Source: Spirochaetota bacterium
GTDB taxonomy: Bacteria; Spirochaetota; UBA12135; COTS27
Assembly: GCA_013426755.1 (NCBI GenBank)
Contig: AP019861.1
Coordinates: 1,953,271 to 2,017,270 of the forward strand
Length of the DNA stretch: 64,000 nt
Reading direction: 5' to 3'
A program made the translations under genes and the position numbers. Positions 37,310 to 47,202 of the stretch are shown in pieces (the first letter of the stretch is position 1; every line of letters begins with the position of its first letter). Under the pieces are notes generated by a model. It made no database searches, was not told where the DNA came from, and saw only the letters and a list, made by a program, of their open reading frames with translations.

Positions 37310-38051
37310 CAAATAGAACCACCTTTAGATAACCATAGCCTTAATGCTATGCTATCTATTAGAGTTTCAATAATATTTTTAAGTAGATTGTATTGTTATT
37401 ATGAGTATGTATTATAGGAGTATGTATTATAGGATATAGGAATGGGTATTGTAGAACTTGTTATATTGTCCGCTACCCACTTAGCAAAGTAGCATAGGTT
37501 TTACATTGAATAGACCAATCGTAGGGTTCACATTGAATAGAATAACATAGATTTCACACTGAACAGACAATCCGTAGATTTCATATTAACTGGAACAACA
37601 TAAATTTCACAAAAGCGGTCAAACAACGAATTAAACGTGATATTACTGAACCTAGGGACTACTACTATTGATTGTTATATGCTTGGGGAATATACTGTAT
37701 TGTTATATGGATTGATGGTGATTGGTAGTGATTGATGGTAATTGGTGGTAATTGTTGGCGATTCGTAGTAATTAATGGTGATTGGTAGTGATTGATGGTA
37801 ATTAGTGGTGATTGGTGGTAATTGATGGCGATTGATAGTAATTGGTGATGATTGATGGCAATTGATAGTAATTGGTGGTGATTGATGGCGTGATAACCTG
37901 TGTCGATATAACATTTTCATGTAATGAGTAGTAGAACATCATACGGAGAGAGGCAAGCAACCCCCATTCTCCGTATGAATTTCAACATCGATATATGAGT
38001 TATCAGATCGATATGTAAATATTTGATAGGTCCAGGTAAAAATCAGTACAT
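37310..38051. repeat. 742-bp repeat-filled gap between tauA and tauB
   Basis: Three repeat types: agtatgtattatagg twice at about 37400-37435; looser units of about 36 bases (tagatttcacattgaa-like) at about 37490-37610; and an array at about 37690-37890 built of gattgatggtaatt-like pieces with an overall 30-base period. An 81-codon ORF on the minus strand (37675-37920) merely translates the last array. Such a gap would normally separate transcription units, yet it lies inside tauABC. Confidence 0.8.
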
Positions 38052-39134
38052 TTATTTCAAAGCGGCTTGAACGTACTGAGGATTAACAAATTTGCTATAA
38101 TCTTTCTGGACGGTGGGAAGTTTTTTCTGTGATTTGAGAAATTCGGAAGTGAATTTCAAAGCCCGTGCGGCGCCGCTATTTTTTCCGCCACCCAACCAGG
38201 CAGGCGAAGCTTGTTCTTTTAGAGATAAAAACTTATACAATGCAAGCGTTGCTGGTACGGATTTTGCATCTGCCCCTGACAATTTAACAATAGAAGCTAC
38301 CATAGGTGACCTAGGACTCCAGGCGCTTGGGTCTTTTTTATAAGAACTGTCTATCTCATCGATTATCTTAACTAGCTTGACCATAAAGTCTTTATTTTGC
38401 TTGCCCCACTGAGCGTTGACCATAACACCATCAAAAGTTGCTTTCCCCCAGGAATTAAGCAATCCAGACGTAATAAGGACATCACCACTTTTTTTAATTT
38501 TTCCTAAGGCGGGGTCCCAGACGAAAGCGGCGTCTATTGTACCACTTGACCATGCGGAAGCGATTGCATTAGGCTGCATGTTTAAGATTTTGACCGATTT
38601 TTCTGGAATTTTAAATTGTTCTAGTGCAAACAATAGGTGGAAATGGGTTGTTGCTGCAAAAGGCACGCCAATTGTTTTACCCTTTAAGTCCTGTGGTGTA
38701 ATGATGCCCGCTCCTTTACGAACGACTAGCGCTTCAGCGTCTGCGATGTCTTCTAACACCCAGAAAAGCTCTACCGGTAAACCACGGCTCATTGCCGATG
38801 CGATGCCACTGGAACCAGAAACACCTAGCTGCAAGTCTCCTGAAGCCATAGCAGAAATAACACTAGACCCCGAATCAAAGCGCTGCCAGGCTATATCATA
38901 ACCCGTAGCTTTTTCAATAGTTTTTTTATTGATAGCATGTTTCCATGGATTGACAAGCCCCTGATAGCCTATGGCAACTTTCTTCTTCTGCCCCATAAGT
39001 TCCTGACTTATAACCATTGCCCCAAGTACCAGAATCACACTGAACATATAGCCACTTAGCGCAATGCACTTCAATAGTTTTTCCTTTGAAGCACTTATTT
39101 TCTTTAGAACGAGTCTAGAATCAATATTATTCAT
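38052..39134 (-). CDS. tauA: Taurine-type ABC transporter substrate-binding protein
   Basis: Captures taurine or a related sulfonate outside the inner membrane. A positively charged N-terminus precedes a hydrophobic signal or anchor (ALSGYMFSVILVLGAMVI) at about 28-45. The mature part starts KKVAIGYQ and continues DIAWQRFDSGSSVISAMASGDLQLGVSGSS, then EALVVRKGAGIITPQDLKGK and GVPFAATTHFHLLFAL, and IDAAFVWDPALGKI. These blocks match E. coli TauA in order. The ATG at 39134 is chosen over 39149 because GAGGT lies eight bases upstream. It is the first gene of tauABC on this strand. Confidence 0.87.
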   Translation of the reverse strand: MNNIDSRLVLKKISASKEKLLKCIALSGYMFSVILVLGAMVISQELMGQKKKVAIGYQGLVNPWKHAINKKTIEKATGYDIAWQRFDSGSSVISAMASGDLQLGVSGSSGIASAMSRGLPVELFWVLEDIADAEALVVRKGAGIITPQDLKGKTIGVPFAATTHFHLLFALEQFKIPEKSVKILNMQPNAIASAWSSGTIDAAFVWDPALGKIKKSGDVLITSGLLNSWGKATFDGVMVNAQWGKQNKDFMVKLVKIIDEIDSSYKKDPSAWSPRSPMVASIVKLSGADAKSVPATLALYKFLSLKEQASPAWLGGGKNSGAARALKFTSEFLKSQKKLPTVQKDYSKFVNPQYVQAALK

Positions 39135-40409
39135 CAAAATTGACCTCATTTAAATAGTTTTATAAATAATAATTATTTTTTAATTTTTTTCTACAATTGT
39201 TCTCATGACAATCATATAAAACGTTAATAAAAAACACACCACATTTAGACACAATGCAGACTTTATACGAAAACCATACATTGTCTGGAATCAATTATTT
39301 TTTGTATGAAGTTTATAGGAACAGGATATTAGAATATTGGAATACTATTAATGGATTGTCCTATATCATTATATTATAGAAATTTAGAAAGAAACCTATG
39401 AGATATACGTTTTAGCATACGATATATTCGGGCATATGGTATATATGTATATGTTTTAGCATATGATTTGTTGCTATGTTCGGATATATGTTTGGGCGTA
39501 CATATTATATGTGCTATATACATATGCTATATATTATATATATAGCTATATATGTTTTAACATATGTTTTAGTATATATTGATTGAATTTCCAATTATCC
39601 TCATTTAATCCACTAGGCAAAAGATATAAACGCTAGAAACACTCCATATAAGCATTGTGATTTAACACTGTAATTCAAAACATTGTGATTTAACACTACA
39701 ATATTGTACCATCATCGATCGTATCTAATAAAAAATTACACACTAGAACCAGGAAGCAACCTAAATCTGAGCATAGAATATGAAAAGAATATGAAAAAAT
39801 TGAGTGAACTACCGCAATAATTCGTAAATAAGACGGGTGAGCAGGAATTTTTCTATGACAACGGGGCTTTCTTTATTGGTGAATAGGCTTTTTTCCTATG
39901 AATACAGGGCTTTTTTTATTGGTGAATAGGCTTTTTTTCTATGAATATAGGGCTTTTTTTATTGATGAACAAGAATTTTTTCTATACCAATCAGATTTTT
40001 TTGTGAAAGAAAGAATATTACTGCGTCAATTCGCTAAAAACAATACGATATAAAAGCACACTTGATAAGCATACTTGGGCGTATTGCGTGATTATTGATG
40101 ATCATACTTGAGCGTATTGCGTGATTATTGATAGTATGGATGGTATAGATGGGGCTGAGGACTTAATTTTTAGATAAATTTCTTAATAAAACAATCTTTA
40201 AGACTTATACGCTAATTGACAGACAATTGACGGACAATTAACGGACAATTAACGGATAATTGACAGATAATTGTCTGCAGCTAAGACCAATATTGTAACA
40301 TACTCGCAGGATTACTACAGGGGTATTTAAAATCATTCGCTAAAACACGTTATCAAGCCATATATTTGATATGACAGGGCTTTGAAAACTGCGTACGTCA
40401 ATGTGCCAA
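39135..40409. repeat. 1.3-kb non-coding region before tauA with several repeat types
   Basis: 39390-39580 is TA-rich with many atatgt/acatat palindromes. At about 39845-39990, a unit of roughly 45 bases (gggctttttttattggtgaa plus cttttttctatgaa) occurs about three times. At about 40069-40134, a 33-base unit containing gcgtattgcgtgattattga occurs twice. At about 40210-40275, 12-base units of ggacaattaac type occur six times. No gene. Confidence 0.75.
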
Positions 40410-40486
40410 TGGTGGGTGTGGGAAGAATTGAACTTCCGACCTTTACATTATCAGTGTAACGCTCTAACCAACTGAGCTACACACCC
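40410..40486 (-). tRNA. tRNA-Ile (anticodon GAT)
   Basis: On the minus strand it begins GGGTGTGTAGCTCAG and ends CACACCC plus ACCA. The acceptor stem is perfectly paired, the anticodon loop reads CTGATAA and the T arm is GGAAG TTCAATT CTTCC. It is solitary, unlike the common Ile/Ala pair in rRNA spacers. Confidence 0.97.
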
Positions 40487-41181
40487 GTTAAAATTGATAT
40501 AATTGATAAAATCGATAAATTGACTAGGTTTTTGGACGACTATTCCTGTAAGAAATAATATTTACACACTGGATTTCTTGTAAGAAATAGTATTTATACA
40601 CTGGAATTGGAATTTAATTGCTTGAATAACACTGCAACGGCGTTGTGATAGCATTGTAACAGCGTTGTAATGACGTTATTAATGGGTATCATTGAATAAT
40701 AGGTATACATTGAAATTTATTCTGGTAGGGTGTCTATTATGCGTGTACTCGCTTAAAATGTACGCTGCTCGCCACAGATCTTATTTTGCTTACACTAAAA
40801 TCAGAACCTTTTTTGTATTTACTATATTTTTAAAGTAACACGCAGATATATAATATAATTATATTATACTATCAAACACAACCTTTTAACTGCAGACACC
40901 TTTAACGCCCTTATTATGACATTTGCATAACATTTATGACATTTGCATAACATTTGGAACTTAACGGTAAATAAAAAGGCGTGAACTTCCATACCACAAC
41001 GCCAATCTGCTAAAAAAAAAATTTCTGCCAATATTCATTTTTTATAATATAATACAACGTTATATGGCATATACACACTCTAACGCATATACACGCTATA
41101 ACCTTAGACATTCAGTTTGAAAGAATTCATATTCTCTACAAGCCACTTGTAACATTACTCAATTAAAATCAATATTCTACT
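40487..41181. repeat. Intergenic region tRNA-Ile/DUF349 gene with direct repeats
   Basis: tgtaagaaata(a/g)tattta(c/t)acactgga occurs at about 40546 and 40583 (period near 37). catttgcataacattta/g occurs twice at about 40919-40957 (period 21). The rest is AT-rich. Confidence 0.65.
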
Positions 41182-43914
41182 ATGAATGTCATCAAAGTAC
41201 TACAAGCTATATTACTTAAGACACGAGAAATAGAAAAAACAGCTGACAAAGAGAGCGCAAGCATTGGCGTAGCAGGTCCTCTTACAGAAACCGATATTCT
41301 AGCCAGGCAAAAAGAAGTTTCCGCGCAGCAAAATCTCATAGCCACATATCAATCTGAGTGGCAGCAGCACACCGAAGCACTCACACAAACATTACCAACG
41401 CTGCAAGACACCGAAAAAGACGCTCTACTTAAAAATATTGCTCTGTTAAATGGCAACTTTTATACCGAGAAAAATCGTGTCATCAAAAAACTCAATGTCC
41501 TCACCGAACAATTAAATGATAACCTTTCTGCCTATACACGTTTTCACAACACGACGCTAACGCATCTTAAAGAAGCTGAAGAAAAATTTGCTACCCTCAA
41601 AAAACATATTGAAAAACCACCCAAAAATCAAAAAAAAGTCAATTCACTCCAAAAAGACCTCCAATTTCAAATAACCGCCCTAGAAAAATTTAAAGCCACG
41701 CTCAAACAAAACCCCAGCCAATTGTCTTACTTCACCCAATCATTAGCCGATCACAAACGCCTCACGCAATTAGAACAAGACCTGCTCACCCTAAAAAATC
41801 ATATCGATCAAACCAGTCAAACACAATCAAAAACATCCCTACATTCCGCACAGATCGAACGCAAACAAACCCTCACTGCCTTAAAGAAATTCATTGACAA
41901 TCTCAAAACAAAACCGCTAAACCCCACCACACTAGCTAAAAAAAATAAGCACCACTTCGAACACGCCTGGCAACAAGCATTTCATCATGCACAAAAATAC
42001 CTAAAAACCCTTCCCACACAACTATTCTCACCAGAAGTCAAACAGCGCGAACAAGCAGATACCGAAGCTTATCTGCAGAATTTAACCGCACTGCAAGAAA
42101 CATTTCACCAAGAATGGCTCCAAAAAAGCGAAGACATTGCTAGAAAATTCGAAGACAACCTAAAAAAACGTACTGAAATCTGCTCGTCTTTAACAGCAGC
42201 ACAAAACTTACCTGCCACCCAAGGGGAAAAAGCATTCATTATTTACAAAAATGCCCTCATTTCCTGGCGGAAAGCTTATCCTATCCCCTACGCACAGAAA
42301 CAAGACCTAGAAAATCGCTTCGAAACACTCACATCAACGCTCAGAGAAAAATTCATCGACGTCTTCAATAACCTCGAAGCACAACAAAACAGCACAGCAC
42401 AAAAACGTGAAGACCTCATCAAAGCATTAATCGCTCTATCGCAAGACCTTAATTCTCCTAAAGACATCACCCACGCCGAAAAGAAATTTAATGAAATTCA
42501 CACCCAGTGGAAACAATTAAAATCAAATCTAGACGTCAATTATTATTTACATAAGGTCTTTAAAAAAGAACTGAGCCATTTTTTTACTAAACGTAAAAAA
42601 TTCTTAGCTGAATTCACAGCAGAGCAGAAAAAAGAGAATCTTAACAAAAAACGTAAATTAATCGAGCAAATCAATGACCTCTCCACCACATCACACGCAT
42701 GGAGCAAAGTCAAACCCCAAGCACTAAAACTCATGCACCTCTGGAAAAAAACCAGTCCTGCTCCCAAAAAAGAAAGCGTCGAACTCTGGGAACAATTTCA
42801 AACCGCTTTCAATACCCTGTTCGAACGCAACCATGAAGGAAATACTAATAATCTCATAAAAAAACAGAAATTGCTCGCCAGTCTTATTGACATCTTAAAG
42901 CCCCTTTATCCAGAAGTATTAGAACCTACCCCATCAAGTAAAGAAGAAATTACGTCACCTCCACCCCAAGAAAAACCCACTCCTCCACCAGAACCTACCC
43001 CATCAAGTAAAGAAGAAAATACGTCACCTCCACCCCAAGAAAAATCCACTCCTCCACCAGAACCTACCCCACCAAGTAAAGAAGAAATTACGTCACCTCC
43101 ACCCCAAGAAAAATCCACCCAAACACCTACCGACTTCAAACACCTTATCCAGACCATGCAAAACATTGATAAACTTCAATACGAATGGAAACAGATAGGC
43201 CCCGTTTCACAAGAACACAAAACCATTGAAAATGACTTTCACGACCTTATTAAAAGATTTAATACCCACCAGCAAACCAACATTGCAATGCTCAATAAAG
43301 TTCAAAACGAGACAATTGCTGCTAAACGAAAATTGCTGAATACACTAGAAGACCTCATTCATTTCCAAAGCAGCAGTAGCCACACGAGTTCTGAATCAAA
43401 AGTAGAAAAAACCGATCCTTCATCAAAACCCAACGAACCGTCAGATAATATGGCATCGCAATCGATCAAAGAACTGCAAGCCAAGTGGAAATCCTTACCA
43501 CCCACTCCCCGCGAGTACTACCAGAAACTTGACATTCCTTACAGGAAATTGCTAGACAAGTACAATTACATCAAAAAACAGCACCACGCCCATTCTAAAG
43601 ACGATTACAATCATGAAAAAGTTTTAGAAGAAAAGCGCGCTCTACTTATCCGTTTCGCTATCTTAACCAATCAAGAAAAAGTTCTTGCCAAAGAACTTGC
43701 TTATAACATTCGTGATCTAGCTGTTAAAAAGATTAAATTTATCATGGAGCTCAATCAGAAGTATCGCAACCCACTTAAAAACGAAACTCGCGTTGCTGAG
43801 CTCAATGTCATCAAAGAAAATTGGAACCAACTCCCTTCCTCTGCTACTTCTGAACAAGACAAAAAACTCTACGAGTTATTTAAAATGCTTAGAAATACGC
43901 ATTCAAAATACTGA
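41182..43914 (+). CDS. DUF349 coiled-coil protein
   Basis: A 910-residue, very Lys/Gln/Glu-rich helical protein without signal peptide or membrane segment. Several DUF349-type three-helix repeats can be seen, for example LQYEWKQIGPVSQEHKTIE, LQAKWKSLPPTPREYYQKL and IHTQWKQLKSNLDVNYYLH, each centred on W-K-x-(I/L) and a later F or Y. The function of DUF349 proteins is poorly defined; links to nucleic acid or ribosome processes are suggested in the literature I recall, not shown here. Residues about 580-650 form a Pro/Ser/Glu linker made of three 23-residue repeats. A run of coiled coil fills residues 1-330. The ATG lacks a Shine-Dalgarno sequence. Confidence 0.8.
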   Translation: MNVIKVLQAILLKTREIEKTADKESASIGVAGPLTETDILARQKEVSAQQNLIATYQSEWQQHTEALTQTLPTLQDTEKDALLKNIALLNGNFYTEKNRVIKKLNVLTEQLNDNLSAYTRFHNTTLTHLKEAEEKFATLKKHIEKPPKNQKKVNSLQKDLQFQITALEKFKATLKQNPSQLSYFTQSLADHKRLTQLEQDLLTLKNHIDQTSQTQSKTSLHSAQIERKQTLTALKKFIDNLKTKPLNPTTLAKKNKHHFEHAWQQAFHHAQKYLKTLPTQLFSPEVKQREQADTEAYLQNLTALQETFHQEWLQKSEDIARKFEDNLKKRTEICSSLTAAQNLPATQGEKAFIIYKNALISWRKAYPIPYAQKQDLENRFETLTSTLREKFIDVFNNLEAQQNSTAQKREDLIKALIALSQDLNSPKDITHAEKKFNEIHTQWKQLKSNLDVNYYLHKVFKKELSHFFTKRKKFLAEFTAEQKKENLNKKRKLIEQINDLSTTSHAWSKVKPQALKLMHLWKKTSPAPKKESVELWEQFQTAFNTLFERNHEGNTNNLIKKQKLLASLIDILKPLYPEVLEPTPSSKEEITSPPPQEKPTPPPEPTPSSKEENTSPPPQEKSTPPPEPTPPSKEEITSPPPQEKSTQTPTDFKHLIQTMQNIDKLQYEWKQIGPVSQEHKTIENDFHDLIKRFNTHQQTNIAMLNKVQNETIAAKRKLLNTLEDLIHFQSSSSHTSSESKVEKTDPSSKPNEPSDNMASQSIKELQAKWKSLPPTPREYYQKLDIPYRKLLDKYNYIKKQHHAHSKDDYNHEKVLEEKRALLIRFAILTNQEKVLAKELAYNIRDLAVKKIKFIMELNQKYRNPLKNETRVAELNVIKENWNQLPSSATSEQDKKLYELFKMLRNTHSKY
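42922..43125 (+). repeat. 69-bp in-frame tandem repeat (3 copies) in the DUF349 gene
   Basis: Units begin gaacctaccccatcaagtaa at about 42922, 42991 and 43060; the third is partial at its end. Each encodes EPTP(S/P)SKEE(I/N)TSPPPQEK and a Pro-rich remainder. Copies differ at only a few bases, so the expansion is recent or kept uniform. Confidence 0.95.
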
Positions 43915-44345
43915 TCCCAATACCGATCTCAATACTGCCTCCAAATGTAGGTCGTAATTTTGCCCCACTCATTGAGCGGTAGCTATGCTGATCCCAAATA
44001 GAGAAAGTCGGTCGTAATTTCTGCTTCTCCAAGCATTGAAAATACTATCCCAAAAGAGAATGCAGACTGTAATTTTGCCCTACCGTCTGGATATAAACAG
44101 AAGAGAGCTAATTGCAGTCGCATCCTACTTCCTGAATGTAATATAGAGAGCTAATTGCATGCCCTACTTTCTGAGTGTAATAATAGAGAGAGCTAATTGC
44201 AATCGCCCCCCGCCCTACTCTCTGAATGTAATTAATAGAGAGCTAATTGCAGTCGCTGCCCTACACTCCTGAATGTAATAATAGGGAGCTAATTGCAATT
44301 GCAGTTGCACCCGCCCTACTGAACAGTGTTGTAAGGTGAGTTTGC
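43915..44345. repeat. Intergenic region with ~45-bp imperfect repeats before rpoD 3' end
   Basis: Between convergent genes. Five copies of gagagctaattgcaRtcg...gcc(c)tac...ctgaatgtaat type run from about 44101 to 44300, 40-52 bases each. Before them (43920-44090) looser copies of ggtcgtaattttgcc occur three times. A set of inverted tracts (attgcaattgcagttgc) is included. No gene. Confidence 0.8.
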
Positions 44346-46205
44346 TTAGTATGAAATATAATCTCTTAGAATTTTGCTGTTTTTAGGTCGCTTGAGTTTA
44401 GCAAGCCCCTTATTTTCAATTTGCCTGATTCGTTCGCGTGTGACACCAAATCGTGAGCCCGTTTCTTCTAAGGTATGGACACAACCGTCTTCGAGTCCAA
44501 AACGCAATCTGAGCACGTCTTGTTCGCGTTGTGGAAGAATTGAGATTGTATTTCCTAAGTGATCTTTGAGCATACTTTGTGTGGCGGTCACACTGGGATT
44601 GATAGCTTGTTTGCTTTCGACAAAATCACCGATGAAACTTCCATTTTTATCGCCAATGGGCGCTTCTAGTGAAATGGGGGCGCTAGCGACATTTTTAACC
44701 ATCGTTACTTTTTTAACTTTCCATGACAATAGTTCTGCCAATTCGTGGACGGTGGGCTCACGTCCATACTTCTGTAAGAAGAATCGTTCTTCGCGATTGA
44801 TTCGATTGATCTGTTCGATCATGTGTACTGGCAAGCGAATATTACGCGATTTATCAGAAATACTACGCATAATAGCCTGGCGAATCCACCATGTAGAGTA
44901 AGTTGAGAATTTGTATCCTTTTTTATAGTCATATTTCTTAACAGCATTCATAAGGCCAATATTACCTTCCTGGATGAGATCAAAGAAATGAAGTCCTCTG
45001 TAAAGGTATTTTTTGGCGATAGATATGACAAGCCGCAAGTTTGACTGGACGAGTTTATCTTTGCTGACGTCTATTTTATCGTAAGCGTGTTCGAGTCTAT
45101 CTTTCCAGTCGACGATAGTAGAGACACTTGATTGGAGGAGGTCTGTATAATAGCAGACAACACGAATGGCTCTAAAATAGTCTGTTTTTTCACCGCTGGG
45201 AATGATGCGTAGGATATTTCCACGTAGACGTTTTCGTTGCGTGGGTTTACTTGCCTCTTTGACAGGAGCAGCAGGGATTTTCTTTCTAGTGGACTTTGTC
45301 ATCCTTTTATAATAAGGTCCGAGTCCTCCTTCTTCGAATAATTCCTTAACGTGCGCCTCTTTAAGAGAATAGACACTTTCTAGCTTGTGCATGTATTGGA
45401 GTGCTGCATTGATACGTGCATAGGCCTTTTCTATGGTGTGGATGTGTCCTTCGTATAAAAAGGGAGAGATTTTTTCCTTAGTACAAAGTATGATGAGTTT
45501 ATCGAGATGGGCCTTATATTTTTTATTTTGGAGGGGTTGTTTGTAAAGATTTCTTAAGATCCGTTGTTCCTTTTTGAGTTTTTTATATAAATTATTGAAA
45601 GTTTTTTCAAATTTTTTATACCTGATTTTAAGAAGTTTTTTCTCAGTATTGGCAACGTTGTAAATGCGCGGCGGCGTTAAAATACTAAATAGGAGCGCAT
45701 CATCTTTATACTGGCTTTGTTTGGCTTCGGCTATTTTGAGTGAGAGTCTATCGAACAGACAAGAACATTCATGAGCGATCGCTAAGATCATATTCTCGCC
45801 ATTCTCTATCTCCATAGCAAGCTCACGCTCTTGATCTTTGGTAAGCAGATCGATCTTACCAATGTCTTTCAAATATAAACGAATCGGGTCTTCTAATCGT
45901 TTGTTAACTTCAACAAGCTTATCGATGACAGATTGGATTTCTTTATCATTTTTACCTGTTTTATCAATTTTCATGTGGTATTCATCAATAATCTCAATCC
46001 CCGCTTCATTGAGCAGAATGAAGATATTGCCCATAATATCCTCATGTTCGTAAATTTCTTTGGGAAGGATTTTTTGAATTTGCGTCGAGGTGATCTCCTT
46101 ATCATGACTGGCTAACTTAACCAGGCGGCGAACATCGGGATGTTTCTTCAAATCAATAATAGATGTGAATGTTTCTATAATTTTTTTATTGGTTTTAAGT
46201 TTCAT
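44346..46205 (-). CDS. rpoD: RNA polymerase primary sigma factor RpoD
   Basis: Housekeeping sigma factor. Region 1.2 shows EDPIRLYLKDIGKIDLLT, then a long non-conserved segment, region 2 FFDLIQEGNIGLMNAVKKYDY and YKFSTYSTWWIRQAI, region 3 HELAELLSWKVKKV, and region 4.2 TLEETGSRFGVTRERIRQIE. Length 619 is that of RpoD proteins with the extended N-terminus. A basic insert near residues 300-330 (KSTRRKKIPAAPVK...) lies in the non-conserved region. The first 75 residues resemble region 1.1. An intact 2.4/4.2 pair suggests ordinary TTGACA/TATAAT promoters. AAAGAAAGAG precedes the start. Confidence 0.95.
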   Translation of the reverse strand: MKLKTNKKIIETFTSIIDLKKHPDVRRLVKLASHDKEITSTQIQKILPKEIYEHEDIMGNIFILLNEAGIEIIDEYHMKIDKTGKNDKEIQSVIDKLVEVNKRLEDPIRLYLKDIGKIDLLTKDQERELAMEIENGENMILAIAHECSCLFDRLSLKIAEAKQSQYKDDALLFSILTPPRIYNVANTEKKLLKIRYKKFEKTFNNLYKKLKKEQRILRNLYKQPLQNKKYKAHLDKLIILCTKEKISPFLYEGHIHTIEKAYARINAALQYMHKLESVYSLKEAHVKELFEEGGLGPYYKRMTKSTRKKIPAAPVKEASKPTQRKRLRGNILRIIPSGEKTDYFRAIRVVCYYTDLLQSSVSTIVDWKDRLEHAYDKIDVSKDKLVQSNLRLVISIAKKYLYRGLHFFDLIQEGNIGLMNAVKKYDYKKGYKFSTYSTWWIRQAIMRSISDKSRNIRLPVHMIEQINRINREERFFLQKYGREPTVHELAELLSWKVKKVTMVKNVASAPISLEAPIGDKNGSFIGDFVESKQAINPSVTATQSMLKDHLGNTISILPQREQDVLRLRFGLEDGCVHTLEETGSRFGVTRERIRQIENKGLAKLKRPKNSKILRDYISY

Positions 46206-47202
46206 AAACGAACACTCTTTCTTTAAATTAATAAAACTCTCTGGTATGTATATTTTGACTAAAAATCTTAATAATAACTAACTCAATCAAATATAAAATC
46301 CAATCTCACTGGACATAGGCAATGTAAAAACAGGTTAAAGACGGATGAGAATTGATTTAGAATTGAGTTAAATCAAATTTAGCACAACCTGTTACGAACA
46401 AATAAAGCACATATCCATACGTTCCCACCAGCAACTATAAAGCACTTTCTACACTACTATATCTTTTCAAAGATCGATAAATGAGCCTATATTGTTAATA
46501 ACTGAGTGCGTCAAAGTCCTTGTTATTTATATATTAAAGTTTATAAACTGTAGTAGCCGCCGCCCTTGCTTAAAATACCGCAACCGCAGCACAACACTAC
46601 AATTTTTCAAAGATCAATTCCCCCCGCTCGATCTTCCTAAGCTCAGTAAAAAAGCACTCAAAACCTTTAAAAAAATTTTATTTGACCTCTGATAAGATAA
46701 AAATTTGAATGAAATTCGCAATAAACTCGATAATAATACTGCCAGAACAAACGTACCCTTTGAATTTTTATAATTTATAGCCTGATTTCTCTATATATTT
46801 CAATCAATTGCCTTAGCAGACCACTTTCATTCGCAACTCTTATAGTACTAATATAACACTATTCCTGATTAAAAACAATTTTTTTTAGCTCACTACACAA
46901 ACTTTACATCATTATTCGTAAAAATCTAAAAAACACGTCATAGGATCACAGCGCATTTGTCAAATTTACCCCCATATTACCCCAATATATCAAAATCTAC
47001 ATCCACAGCCACAATTTTTTTATAACAACACTGACTCAAATTCTAACTAAATACGATTTAAAAATGAAAAAAATGATTGACTGCCCGTAAAACGACAGAA
47101 GTAACGGAATAATGCAGACTACTTCGCATAACAAGATATATATTGTAACATATGACCCTAATTTTCCCTTAAATTTTATGATTTTATAAAGAATAACCTC
47201 AA
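46206..47202. other. 1-kb AT-rich divergent region rpoD/M23 peptidase
   Basis: No tandem array stands out here, in contrast to other long gaps. A 66-codon plus-strand ORF (46492-46692, ending in LSKKALKTFKKILFDL) was not accepted: no ribosome binding site and no recognisable family. TATAAA at 47185-47190 is a likely -10 box for the following gene. Confidence 0.45.

Noticed and set aside
37675..37920. 81-codon ORF with SPITIN-type repeats between tauA and tauB
   Set aside because: It only translates the 30-bp array; no ribosome binding site and no reason to expect a product. It would be worth revisiting only if ribosome profiling showed translation.
42906..43166. Glycine-rich minus-strand ORF in the DUF349 gene
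   Set aside because: It is the antisense reading of the Pro-rich 69-bp repeat.
46492..46692. 66-codon ORF before the M23 peptidase gene
   Set aside because: A lysine-rich C-terminal helix caught my eye, but there is no ribosome binding site, no family and poor coding character in the first half.
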